Of a stretch of DNA of 64,000 bases, positions 46,026 to 57,929 are shown piece by piece. Position numbers and translations under genes: made by a program. The stretch covers positions 64,468,727 through 64,532,726 of the forward strand of contig JAKGHH010000007.1 in the NCBI GenBank assembly GCA_022828595.1, read 5' to 3'. Below the pieces are notes generated by a model that was not told the DNA's origin, ran no database searches, and saw nothing but the letters and a program-made list of their open reading frames with translations. This DNA is from Nelumbo lutea. Its lineage: Eukaryota; Streptophyta; Magnoliopsida; Proteales; Nelumbonaceae. Every line of letters begins with the position of its first letter. The stretch's first letter is position 1.

Positions 46026-47325
46026 GATCTGGATGCTCCTAGCAATAGGGCAGCTTGGACACCTATCGCCAAGTAGGTCGCTCGACTACAAAGAAAGGGA
46101 GGTATCAGAGAACCCAGGGTGGCTAGCCCAGCGAGGTTGCTCTAATGCTTCAATCAGTAATAGTGTATGCGACCTGAGAGTTTGAGAAGTAGGAGAGCTA
46201 GAATGCACTTAATCATGCGTACTTGGGTCCTGGGGGATTGATGCCCTTATATAGTTAAGTTGCTGTGGGTCTCACGAAACGACTCCGGAATCCTTGGTCC
46301 ATGTTGATGAGATCTGTTCCGCTTTAGAAGGAGAGTGACGTACTAGTCAATGAAGTCTACCGTTACCATCTAGGGTGTAGATTAGAACATTTAGGGTTGA
46401 AGGGTTAAGACTAAAAGAATAGGTGGCACCCTAGATTGAATGGTTGGGATATAAGATGAAGGGAGTGGCTGAGATTTAATGGTAGGGGAGTTGAATGTTG
46501 AGGATTAGCAGAATAGGTGGCACCCTAGGGTTTAAAAGCTACAAAGGAGAGCTCTAAAATGGATGGGAGTGGATGGTGAAGATTACATAGCTGGGGTGGC
46601 TAGGGTTAGCTAAGGAGGAAAAGAATGGGTTAAAAAGGCTCCCTAGGGTTTGCTAAGGAGAGGGGAGCATGATAATACAATAGGATGGGCGCCAACTGGG
46701 TTTAGCAGATATGAGGCACATTCCTGTTCTTAGTTCTTTACAAAAACACCACCTCTCTCAACTGGTCTTCACACTAGCTTCCCAAAAACTACACTTCAGC
46801 CATGAAAACTTCCCAGTTTTCTACATAATTTACATAGAGACCCTCAAAGGTCACATAATTAATTTTAACTGGGAAAAGGGCACACTTCAACTACACTAAG
46901 GCAGAAAATACCCTTGAATTGATGCCCTTAAGGCATCAAAATGCAGGGTTATCACTACCGTGGGTCTCACGAAATGACTCTGGGATCCTCGGTCCATGTA
47001 GATGAGATCTGTTCCACTTTAGAAGGATAGTAAAGCACTAGTCAATGAAGTCTATCGTTACCATCCAATCTGGGTGGGAAGAGGATAAGGCTTGCCATTA
47101 CGCGTCGTGATCCCAGGAGATTCAGAGTCCATTGAGAAGCTTCTGGAGTTGATTGCGCGTCACTTTAGTACTCGGGTGCCGAAGCGACTTTAGTGCCGAG
47201 GTGCCCGAACACCCCGGCTCCTGAACTACTGACAAGGCTCTCCTTGCTGAGTTGTCATCCCGCTGGTAGGTCATGTCCACGTGTCCTTTACTTACTAGGT
47301 TGGGCCAAATCACCCCTCATTAGAA
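46026..47325 (-). repeat. Leader/LTR region of Gypsy element D, disrupted
   Basis: The right edge TGAGGGGTGATTTGGCCC (minus) at about 47325 looks like an LTR start. A 106-bp block occurs twice in direct orientation, 46265-46370 and 46960-47065 (GTGGGTCTCACGAAA ... CGTTACCATC), on either side of a family-C LTR piece. The LTR/leader boundary and PBS are not clear. Confidence 0.6.
46371..46954 (-). repeat. Truncated LTR of Gypsy family C
   Basis: The minus strand starts TGATAACCCTGCATTTTGAT at 46954 and follows the 5' part of LTR C (compare 47619 and 56366) until about 46371, where it is lost. It contains the family's ACCCTAG motifs. Confidence 0.8.
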
Positions 47326-47613
47326 TCCAAAACCAGTCATTGCCTATTTGTGGGCTACCCCAAGGATTCCGTAGGGTATCATTTTTATCACACATTGTAG
47401 GTACATAGTGCTTGCACAGTCCTTTAGAGTATAGAAAACACTAAATTGATACCATATGGATGCTTGCGATCATTCTATAGCTCATCTTTCCTCTACAATG
47501 AACTCACAGTACATCGCAAGCTTGCGATAAACCCACACCTCATCACACGATTGTGATAAAACCAGGAAACACTATGGGACCTCGGTTCGTTAAGAACTGG
47601 GCTTAAATATTGA
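47326..47613 (+). pseudogene. Copia integrase C-terminal scrap
   Basis: The frame starting near 47339 reads HCLFVGYPKDSVGYHFYHTL, typical of the Copia integrase tail. The rest has CATCGCAAGCTTGCGATAAA and CACGATTGTGATAAAAC-like units reminiscent of those in LTR B. Confidence 0.55.
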
Positions 47614-47618
47614 CTGCA

Positions 47619-49055
47619 TGATAACTCTGCATTTTGATGCCTTAAGGGCATCAATTTAGGGGTTTCGGCCTTAGAAAAGTCAAAGTGTGCCCTTTCCCTA
47701 TTTAATTTCAATATTGTGACCTCTGAGGGTCCCTGTGCAAATTTTGTGCAAAACTAGAGAAGGTACATGACTGAAATACAGTTTTTGGGAAGCTGGTGTG
47801 AAGTCCAACTAAGAGAGGGGGTATTTCTATGAAAAATTGAAAGCAGGAGGACGCCTCCTAACCACTAAACCCAGTTTGGTACCGCTCCTACTATATTAGC
47901 ATGCTCCCCCAATCTTATCAAACCCTAGGGCGCTTTTTAACCCATTCTTTTCACTCTTAGCAAATCCTAGACGACCCTAGGTGTTTAATCTCCACCCTCC
48001 ACCTTCTTTAATCTCAATAACTCATTCTAGGGCACTCTTTTTGTAGTTTTTAAACCCTAGGGCGCCACCTAACTGCTATTCCTCACCATTTATCCCCTAA
48101 CTACTAGATCTTAGCCATCCACTCTAGGGCGCCACCCACCTCATTTAATCTCCACCTTTCAATCCTAGGTGCCACAATCTCTTCATTCATTCCTGGGCGC
48201 TCAAATCTCAGACCTACATAATATTGGCCACCCTCTTCTTCTCTTCTCAACCCAGGGATCACCCCAAAACCATTCTCACCCTTCACTAGAAACCCTAGGG
48301 TGCCCAAAACTTTGCTAAAACCCAGCTACCGCCCCCCTCTTTTTCTCTAATCCCAATTGTATCCACCATTCTCTATAAAAAGGACCCAAGGGCTCCAGAG
48401 AAAGGGTTGGATTCTGCCCCCAGGTAAGACGAAAGGCTGATCTTGAGAAGTTCAAGGGTAGAGGAAGATAAGGATGCCTAGGCAAGAGGAGGGTTTCTTA
48501 CTTGCAGTTCGCCAACACCACTACTACCACCTATGGATTCGGATCCCAACCATTATCTTTAGTTTTAATTTCAGTTCTTTCAATTCCAGTTTCATTATTT
48601 CCTTTCTACAATTTACTTTCATTATGTTTTATCTTCGTTTTCTTTTCTACAGATCTGCAATTTGGCCAGGTAAGACGGAAGACCTAGCTCGAGAAGTTCG
48701 AGGGTCAAAGAAGAGATCCAAAGACTACTACCTCTAATCAGATTACAGATTTTTATTTCATTTCTTTTGTTTATTTATTTCTATATTTATTTATGTTTCG
48801 GAACATTTAACTTTTAGTACTGTTCGAATTCTATATTTTCCTCAATTTAATTAATTAATTTTTATAATTCTGCACTTCCCTCTTATGTTCTCTTATCCAG
48901 ATTTGAGTATGTATTAATTTTTCCCTCATTTCCCTGTGGATATGACCTGTTCTCATCATTTTACTATGTTTGTAATTGTTTGAGAATTGAAAAAAAATTA
49001 TAAATATTTAAACTGGTGTTTCGAAGTAGTTAACGACATGCTTCTAGACACACCA
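47619..49055 (+). repeat. 5' LTR of element C
   Basis: Starts TGATAACTCTGCATTTTG and ends GACACACCA. Contains a run of CCCTAGG motifs and a TATA box TATAAAAAGG at about 48374-48383, the likely promoter of the element. No host gene is seen in it. Confidence 0.9.
48374..48383 (+). promoter_or_regulatory. Predicted TATA box in LTR C
   Basis: TATAAAAAGG followed by GACCCAAGGGCTCC, conserved at the same place in the 3' LTR (about 57125). The position fits an LTR promoter; this is a sequence-only prediction. Confidence 0.55.
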
Positions 49056-49079
49056 AGTTTTTGGCGCCGTTGCTGGGGA

Positions 49080-50761
49080 AGAATGGAGAAAATTTTTTAT
49101 TTGCTTTGTCCAGATCTGCTTCATTATTTTTTTTTATTTTCATTTAATTACTTGATCCATTATCTCAGTTTAATTCTTGTTTCTCATTGATTTTGCAAGA
49201 TGGAATAGCGAAAGGTGGGGTACCAGAGCATTACGGGGCTGCAAGACGGAAGAGAAAAGAAGAGAAATTGGAATGCGTTTTAGGTGTAGTCGTCCCATTT
49301 TATTTTTAGTTTTTTTTTGTTTTTATTTTTGAACTCTTTTTTAATTTTTTGTTTTGTTTAATATTATTTCTCTTCCATTTTGTTTCTATATCTATTTTCT
49401 TTCTTTATTTTAATTTCTTATTTGAATTTTTGTCTTATTAGGATTGTGTTTTTCTTTTATTGCAAAAAATAAAACATTTTTTTTGTTTATTTTAATTTTG
49501 GTTTAATGTTTAGAATAGCAATTTTCTTGTTAGAATTTATTTTGGTAGTTGTTAGTCTTTTTAGCATAATTAATTCTTTTATTTTCTATTTGTTATAATT
49601 ATTTGTCGCCATATTTAATTTTTTAGTTATTTAATTGAATAATTAATCGTTAAATAGGAAATTGTGTAATTTTTTGAATTTGAGTTTAAATTTTGAATTT
49701 GAATTTAAATTTAACTTTTAATTCGAATCTGAATTTGAATTTGAATTTGAATTTTAAATTTCGAAATTTAAATTTAAAATTTTGAATTTAAAAAAAATAA
49801 ATCAATCAATCAATCAAAAAAATTAATAAAAAATTAATTAATATTTTAGCACTTTTGCATTTGCATTCCAACATTTAGGGTTTGATATTTTAGAGCATGC
49901 ATCATATAGGATTTTTCTTTTAATTGCTGAAATTATCCTTGTTAGTTGTGAATGTGTTAGGTTTTCTTTTTATTTTTTTAATTGTTCCTTTTGCTTAATT
50001 AGTTTGCTTTATTATATTATGTTATATTGTTAAATTGCATTTTAGAAATAATTGTTCACGCATTGTAATTAGTTGCATTCATTTTGTTTGATTGTTTTTG
50101 TTTCGTTAAACTATTTGAGGGCATCCAACTTAAATAAGATAGGGTGGGGATTTCATCACCCTTCCTTGGCCCAAAAATCACCACCCTTCACGTGCGGTTC
50201 ACCCTAACCCTAATTTAAAATTTTGATAGCAAGATCCTTTAGGGAGCCTCACATTTGGTTCAAAAACGTACTGGATTTTAGGGAAACTTGTGATTACTTT
50301 CCATAACCGACGGTTAGTGTCTAAGGAAAGAGGTTAAATGGCTATGCCTAAGCAGGTTTTGTGGTTACTTAATTTGGTCTTTGCGAGAGCAAGGGGAATC
50401 TCCCACATCCCCTCCTCTTACCTGGCTAACCAAAGGAAGTGGTGTAATTCCAAGTGAACCTAAAAGGATTCACATTAGTTGAACCACTAGTTTTGGAAGC
50501 CCTAGTCAGCCCTAGGTCGTGTGGTTGATTTTCTTACATTTTTTTTTAATTTTAAAATTCAAATTTGAATTTAAATTTCAGGAATTTAAATTTCAAAATC
50601 TAAATTTCAATTTCAAAATTCAAATTAAAAAAAGAGAAAATAAAAAAATAAAATAAAATAAAAAAAGAGAAAAAAATTCAAATTTAAGTTTAAATTGCAG
50701 AATTTAAATTTTAAAATCTAAATTTGAAATTAAAATTCAAAATTAAAAAAAAGGGGGGTTA
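49080..50761 (+). other. Leader of element C, very AT-rich
   Basis: No coding sequence. Two low-complexity stretches, 49675-49795 and 50545-50760, are built from AATTTGAATTT/AAATTTAAATT units that read alike on both strands. Confidence 0.6.
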
Positions 50762-51823
50762 AAACAAATAAGAGAAAATGAATTCAATGGTTGGAGTGTG
50801 TGGAATGAGAAACTACTTCCAACCTGAGCCACAAATAGATTAGAAACATGTGTCTCGACAACTAGACAAGATTAATGCGATGACCCAAAGACTTGACCAA
50901 GTCCTTGCTTGTTGTCAACAAAGTGGTCCATACCCAACCTTGTCATCCTATCCAACATGTTCCATCTGTGCAAGCCCGGCCCATCATGTTAGCAAGTGCC
51001 CTGTGGTGGGCCCATGTCAACCAGTCATTCCAAACCAAGTACATGTGGCCAATAGATTTTTCCAACCCAAAACTCATTCTTTCACCCATATAATCTTGGG
51101 TGGGAAAATCAACCCAACTTCACTTATAGGGCCCAAGTCCAAGAACCCCCCTGCCAGATGTGCACTCTCAATGGTCTGAAGCCCAGACTCACTAGGAGTA
51201 CAATGATTACCCTGGGACTCAACCGACCACCATGTCAAACCAATTCACAGTCCCAACAGTATTATCATCCATCTAACTCCATGGCCCAGCAATTTTAGAG
51301 GCCACAAGTGCAGAGTCAATTCTAGCAGATGGACCCTATGAACGAACCGGCCCAACCGTATCAGGCTTACCCACAACCTCCTCAAACCCGTACAGTAGAT
51401 GATCAATTCATGCATCTTCAGCAGTTGATCCTAAATCAGTAGTAGTCTATTGCCAGATTAGAAAGCCAAATAGGACAGCTAGCCGAAGCCAAAGTGAGGA
51501 GAGAAGTGGGGCAAATACTGAGTCAACCAGTTGCGACTCCTAGAAATCAGCCCCTGGGTTTTCCTCTACAACAAATTCAACCACCTCCTAAGAACCCTGA
51601 GCTTGAAAATACCAAGGTTATTACAACCATAAGGAGTGGGAGTTTTTTAGAGGAACCGTGTGAGAAAAAGAGAGTAAGTGAAAAGGAGCAAGAAGACCAT
51701 AAGTTGGGGGGGGGGGAGAAAAAGGAAAGGAAAATTTAGAAGAAGAGCCTATAGTGAACCAACCCATAGTTCCCTTTCCAATTGCACTCATAGTTGGGCC
51801 AGTGCGAAAAAACAAAGAGACTC
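50762..51823 (+). pseudogene. Gypsy gag of element C, partial
   Basis: Contains MSRQLDKINAMTQRLDQVLA, a CX2CX4HX4C zinc knuckle CSICASPAHHVSKCP, and downstream ARLESQIGQLAEAKVRREVG and VITTIRSGSFLEEP, the usual Athila-type gag tail. The N-terminal capsid part is missing. Several stops and frameshifts occur. Translation is cut at 51823 by the solo LTR. Confidence 0.8.
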
Positions 51824-54515
51824 TGATGTGGCTCATTGTGACACTAGCAAGTGCACTAACCGTTCAAGTAGTAAAGTAGTGAATAGAGTATCATTCCCAC
51901 GGGGATTTAGGAAACAACTACAAATACTAAATTGGTCAATTCTTTTTTGATTAACAACACATTATAATTTTATTTAAAAACTAAAATCCTAAGCTAAAAT
52001 CTACCGAAAACAATGGCTCAAATGCCTTCAATTCAAGTTAGAAGAGTAAGCAATAAAACCCAATTTCAAGATTCAGCAATCAATCAACTTTAGTCATTCA
52101 AATAGGCCATGATTAAGCCTTGTTTGGTATAACCCCAAGGTCATGAACAGCATCTCTTAAGCACATGTTCATCCTATGTATAAATATTATGGTTTCTAAA
52201 AGGTTTGCAAGAAGGTTTTAATTCCCGGGATCCATACAAGTAGAGAGTGCAACACTGTTCCTTGCAGCCGAGGGAGAAGTCCTCTCCTATCGGATAGTGT
52301 ATGATCATTATGGACTGAGAGGTTAAGTGTAAGACCATTGAGGATAATACCTTTTGGGATAATCTTGCATCTGCCCACAGTCCCTGGGTGTTACAAGGTG
52401 GCTTGGCCCAGGGACCACTTAGTGTAAGTGTTGGGCCCATAGATCCCATTTGATGAGTTTCGGCGGGTGCACTGTCCATAACAATGTATTCTGCCAGGCT
52501 TTGTAACAAAGGCTGGCCGAACCCAAATGGCTGATGTGTAGATTAATGCTTTGGTCCCATTCCATACAAGGATGCCCAACTGGGCAGCGGTTAGGAAGTT
52601 TAAGTGAGCACATAAGTTTAATGGGCCTAAAGCCCATTTCGAACTGGGCTATTTTATTAGTTAATTATCGGGTGAATTCTAAGATAGATTAGCAGATAGG
52701 GTAGGGTCTTGACCCTATCCACTCAGAGAGTCCAGATCTGAATGTGATTCAGATCTAAAAACCTCTTAATGAGATTAGGAGAAAGCTAATCGAATTTGTA
52801 GATAAGATAAGGGTTTATCCTTATCAGCTAAAGAGAGGTCTTATTAAGCAGCTCCTAATTGGATTAGGAGCTGATCTTTTAGGTTAACAAAAGAAGGAGG
52901 GGGCGGCAGCCTTTAGAAGACACACAATCAGATCCTCTTTAGAGCTGAAATCCCGAAAGAAAGAATTAAGCATCCCTGCAGAATTCTTTCTTGCCGCCTC
53001 CCTGTTCTTGCCGCCCCTATTTGCCAGTTCAATCTCGAGTTGTGGGAGAAGTCAAGATTCGATCTTGACATCAGTTCTTTGAGAAAAAATTGATAGGAAG
53101 CCCTGCTCACATGCCATCCTACTGATTCTTGCGAAGGACAGAGTTCTTGGAGAAGAACACTGTTGATTCTGCTCCATCTTGCACTGCGCCATTTTCAGTG
53201 GGAGCAGTCTTTCGATCCATCCTTGGCGTGAACACCTTCGTTGGGTGGGGTATACTATTTCTCCGTATCAGGTATAATCCTCTCCTACTCCTTTTGGTTC
53301 AGATCTGGTTCAGTTTATGGTTCAAGAATGATCATTGAAAATATAATTTTCTAAATAGGGAATACGATTCCCAGTTGAAGGGAGAGAAAAATTTTTGCAA
53401 TTTGCCCCCTTATTCCACAATCTTTGGGCGTCCATAGGATGGATCCCTCATCCCTTCACTGAACTCCTAGAGTCTTTCTCAAGCACTCTAAGGATTCCAA
53501 GCATTAGATCAAATTGGCCAACCTAAAAATTTGATATCCGAATTCTCTTTCAAGCAATTCAGATCTTGCAAATCTCAGATCTGAGTTTTGAAAGGTTAAT
53601 TGACTGATTTGACCTACAATTAATCTCTATTCAAGAAACTTCTAGAACAAATCACATCCAATCAAATGAACAAAATGAAATTGATTACATTATCTGAAAT
53701 ATTACAAACTTAATTACATCAAGAAAGAATGGAAGAGGGAGATAAAGAAATTTACATCAAAGGAAGCTGAGTTCGAATCAAAGAAAAATTAAAACTCAAA
53801 AGGAATTAATTACATTAGATCTCTGAATCAAAATCTCCAATTTCGAACTCACCTTCTCTTCTTGCTAGCTTGAACTCTTTCAGCCCTTCTCCTTCTCCTT
53901 CTTGTGCCTAGCCCTTCTCTTCTCTTCTCTTCAAGGTGTTCAAACCTCTAGGAGTGAGAGAGCCTTGATCTCAAGCAATTGAACACCTCCCCCCCCCTCT
54001 AGAAGCCTCCTTATATAGATTTTCAAGGGAGATCTTGCCCCTTCTTGAAGTCTCTAGAATGGAGTGTATTACACCCCCTTTGAACCTTCTAGAGCTCTCT
54101 CTCAAGAACCTTCTAAGGGTTGCCGCCCCTAGCTCCTTTGGGCTACTATTTGGGCTGCAATTAAGCTCATTCTTAGCACATGTTAGCTATACTCTAAGCT
54201 ATTCTTTGGGCTGAGAATGGGTCTCCTCTTGTTGGGCTGAAATTTTCATCTTGTTAGGATTTTTTTCCTTGGGTTTTCCCAAGGAATTAACTTGCACTAC
54301 TTGGGCCGAAGTATGCTCACTTACTTCCATGGCTGAGTTGGGCTGAATTTGATAATTTTTTACCTTCTTTTCTTACCTTTTGCCATCTTTTTCTTGAATT
54401 GATTATCCCTAAAATCTTTCTTGGCATTAAACTAAATTAGGGCAAAATTGAATAAAACCGGCATAAGAATTCATGTAAAGATCTCATAAATTATAGATAA
54501 ATTGTATGTTCATCA
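51824..54515 (-). repeat. Solo LTR of family E inside gag-pro of element C, with nested family-A piece
   Basis: Bounded by TGATG at 51824 and CATCA at 54515, and flanked by GACTC at 51819-51823 and 54516-54520. Gag-pro coding resumes right after the second GACTC. The minus strand begins TGATGAACATACAATTTATC and ends near TAGTGCACTTGCTAG..., as in the other family-E LTR (58901-60355). A family-A fragment (about 52174-53458) lies within it. Confidence 0.88.
52174..53458 (+). repeat. Family-A LTR fragment nested in solo LTR E
   Basis: From TATTATGGTTTC, through AATTCCCGGGATCCATACAA and TGGCGTGAACACC-type sequence, to CATCCCTTCA at 53458. The first several hundred bases of the LTR are missing. 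Confidence 0.8.
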
Positions 54516-54520
54516 GACTC

Positions 54521-55260
54521 GCAACGAGGAGAGCCGAGAAGTCCATATTAACTTCCTTCTCCTCAACGCGATCTAGCATGTCTCGGCCTATGCCAAGTTC
54601 TTGAAAGAGTTGTGTACTCAAATGATGGAGCCACGATCGACCTCCAAAAAAATGATGCTCTCGACAGATATTAGTGCAGATTTCGTAAACCAACTTCCCC
54701 GAACAATGAAAAACCCTGGTGCTCCTCTCATAAGTTGTATCATCTCTGGAATCACCTTCGATTGAGCCATATTGGATCTTGGGGCCAATATAAATCTTCT
54801 TCCATCCATTTATGACAGGTTCAAGATCAACAAGTTAAAACCTACCTCAGTAATTCTACAACTCGCCGATTGGTCAATCAAGACTCCTCAAAGTGTTATT
54901 GAGGACGTCATTGTCAGGGTAGAGGGTTGTCACTTCCTAGCGGATTTTATCATACTAGACATGACCCCAATTGAGGAACTGAATCATATCCTGATAATCT
55001 TAAGATGTTTATTTCTAGCAATGGCTAATACAAACATCAACTATAAATTGGGAGAAATGGACATTTCATTAGGGGAGCACAAAGTCAGATTAAACATTTT
55101 TAGTGCGTCTAAGTATCCAAACCTAGGGGAAGATGAGTGCAAGGTGGATATAGTGAACAATCTTTTAGATACCCTACCTACCCCTTGGTTAGCCCAATCT
55201 GAACCCTGTCTGTCAGAAGATGAAAGTGAGTCAGAGATTTTAGATGAAGAAAGTGCGTGA
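54521..55260 (+). pseudogene. Gypsy protease of element C, pol deleted after it
   Basis: Gag-pro linker with VHINFLLLNAI and YAKFLKELCTQ, then protease: ALLDLGANINLLPSIYDRF (the DLGA form of the Athila-type active site), ILQLADWSIKTPQSVIEDV, ADFIILDM. One stop precedes ALLDLGA (TGA at 54762). After EESA-stop at 55260 the sequence jumps to the usual post-pol motif GGGAGGCAACCCAACGTAAT, so RT, RNase H and integrase are absent. Confidence 0.85.
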
Positions 55261-55482
55261 ATGTATCCAGCTGAAGACGTTAAACTTAGCGCTAGTTGGG
55301 AGGCAACCCAACGTAATTTTTGGTTACTATTATGATTAGAGTTTTTCTTTTCTTGATTTGAGACTAGGTGGGAGACCTTGAACCCCTCAGGAAAACCCTA
55401 TTAATTGTTCCCTTTGGCCCAAGTCCTTTCTGCATCATTCTAGTTATGCCATTAAGGACAATGGCATTTAAGTTGGGGGTGA

Positions 55483-55518
<36 letters not shown>

Positions 55519-56365
55519 AGAGAAAAGCTAAGCCTTTAAATATGTAGAATTAAAATTTCACTAAAAAATTTAAAAATTCTTTCCATTAAAAGAGATCCCC
55601 AAACAGAAAAAATGAGGAAACTGATAAAAGAATATTTAATTTTGTAGAAATTAGAAGCAAGTGATAGGAGTGAAAATTGGTCTTATTTGAATATTGTCGA
55701 AACCGTTTAGGAATTTGAAAATACTCCCAAGTTTACCCCTACCAAGATAGGAAGAGTAAGATTGAGAAATTAGATACAAAAGTTCTTCAAATTGTTAGAA
55801 ACAGTGGACTACCCTGAACAGTGTTGCAAAAAAAAGAGAGAGAGAGAGAATAAAGGTCAATGGACACCCTAAACTTAGTAACTAGGTCTCTTTCACCTAA
55901 GTCAAGTGTTGAGATTCGAGTCAAACAGGAAAGGGAATTCCAAAGACACTTATCTAACACTTAGTAACCGGGTCTCTTCACCTAAGTCAAGTGCCGAGAT
56001 TCACGTCAAACGGTGGAAGGCAAAACTAAAAATAAGTATGCATATCAAGTTCTGGGGTAGAAATCCAATGTCAAAAAATGATAAGAAGAATACATATTCG
56101 ATTTTAAAAATCAATCTTAGCTTATCAAGATAGTCTACAAATGAAAGAGTAAATAAGATTTTTAAACCAAGTTTCCGTAATATTCAAAGTAAGACGGATT
56201 TACCCCTTAAGCCCAATACCAATCTATACAGAGTTTGAGAATTCTGGAATCAGGGTACTTGACTAATTCTGTCAATGATGATCTTAAGATGCGATGGATC
56301 TCTATGCTCACTGTAATTTTAAGGCTGCATTGCTAAGGGACTTGCAATGGGTAAGTTGGGGGTTG
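55261..56365 (+). other. Post-pol non-coding region and polypurine tract of element C
   Basis: Includes GGGAGGCAACCCAACGTAAT near 55299, (GA)n at about 55488-55516, a direct repeat (ACTTAGTAAC ... CACCTAAGTCAAGTG) at about 55875-55925 and 55961-56010, and the polypurine-like tract at 56351-56365. Confidence 0.65.
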
Positions 56366-57781
56366 TGATAACTCTGCATTTTGATGCCTTAAGGGCATCA
56401 ATTCAGGGTATTTTCGGCTTTAGAAATGGTGCCCTTTCCCTAGTTAATTTCAATATTGTGACCTCTGAGGGTCCCTATGCAAATTTTGTGCAAAACAGGG
56501 GAAGATACATGGCTGAAATGCAACTTTTGGGAAGTTGGTGTGAAGTCCAGCTGAGACAGGGGTGTTTTTGTGAAAAACTAAGAGCATGAGGGTGCCTCCT
56601 ATCTGCTAAACCCAGTTTGACGCCTCTCCTACTATATTAGCATGCTCCCCATGCCTTAGCAAAACCTAGGGCACCTTTTAAGCAATTCTTTACGCTCTTA
56701 GAAAACCCTAGCTGCCCCTAGTTGTTTAATCTCCACCCTCCACTTCTTTTAATCTTAACCACTCATTTTAGGGCACTCTTTTTGCAGCTTTTAAACCCTA
56801 GGGCGTCACCTAACTACTAATCCTAACCATTCGTCCCCTCACCACTAGATCACTCAGCCCTCCACTCCATCTTATATCTCAGCCACCCACCTCTTTTAAT
56901 TTCCACCTTTCAACCCTAGGCACCTCAATCTCCTCCATTCATTTCTGAGTGCCCAAATCTCAATCCTACATAATACTAGGTGCCCACTCCTTCTATTCTC
57001 AGCCCTAGGATCACCCTAGAACCATCCTAACCCTCCATCAGAAACCCTAGGGTGTCCATATCTATGCTAAAACCAGTTGTCGCCTCCCTCTTTCTCTCTA
57101 ATCCCAGTTGTATCCACTCTTCTATATAAAAAGGACCCAATGGCTCCGAGAAAGGGTTGAATTCTGCCCCTAGGTAAGAAGAAGGCTGATCTTGAGAAGT
57201 TCAAGAGTAGAGGAATAGGAGGACACTCAGGCAAGAGGAGGGTTTCCTACTTGCCAATCGCCAACACCACTACTACCACTTCTGGAATCGGATCCCAACC
57301 ACTTTTACTTTATTTTAGTTTTAATTTTTGTTCTTTCTATTCCGGTTTTGTTTTTTCCTTTCTGCAATTTATTTTCATTCTATTTGATCTTTGTTTTTTT
57401 TCTACGCAATTCGGCTAGTAAGACGGAAGGCCTAGTTCGAGAAGTTCAAGGATCAAAGGAGAGATGCGGAGACTGCTACCTCTGATCGGATTATAGATTT
57501 TTATTTCATTTCTTTCGTTTATCTATTTCTATATTTATTTATGTTTCTATACATTTAACTTTTAGTACTGTTCGAATTTTTTATTTTCCTCAGTTTAATT
57601 AATTAATTTTTATATTTTTGCACTTCCCTCTTGTGTTTTTTTGTCCGTATTTGAGTATGTATTAATTTTCCCTCGCTACCCTATGGATACGACCCGTTCT
57701 CATGATTTTACTGTGGAAAAAATTTATAAATGTTTAAACTGGTGTTCCAAAGTGGTTAACAACACGCTTCCGGGCACATCA
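56366..57781 (+). repeat. 3' LTR of element C
   Basis: Starts TGATAACTCTGCATTTTG and ends GGGCACATCA. TATA-like TATATAAAAAGG is near 57123-57134. It is colinear with the 5' LTR. Confidence 0.9.
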
Positions 57782-57929
57782 CTGCACATGTAATTTCGAG
57801 CGATGAGCGTGACAAGGTGCCCCGTACATCTAATAAGAGGCTGGCTCGCCGAGCAGTAACGTCATTAGCACCATGTCGGTTAACTAAGGTGCAAAAGGTG
57901 GTAGCACATGTCGGTTATGAGGATCCTCG

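Larger units (their letters stand above)
47614..57786 (+). mobile_element. Ty3/Gypsy element C with target duplication, pol-less (Athila/Tat-like)
   Basis: LTRs at 47619-49055 and 56366-57781 are flanked by CTGCA at 47614-47618 and 57782-57786. The primer site TGGCGCCGTTGCTGGGGA (49062-49079) differs by one base from the Asp-tRNA type site common in plant Athila/Tat elements. Polypurine-like GTAAGTTGGGGGTTG precedes the 3' LTR. The interior has gag (50762-51823) and protease (54521-55260), but no reverse transcriptase, RNase H or integrase. It is split by a solo LTR at 51824-54515. The two LTRs differ at many positions, so the insertion is not recent. Confidence 0.9.
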
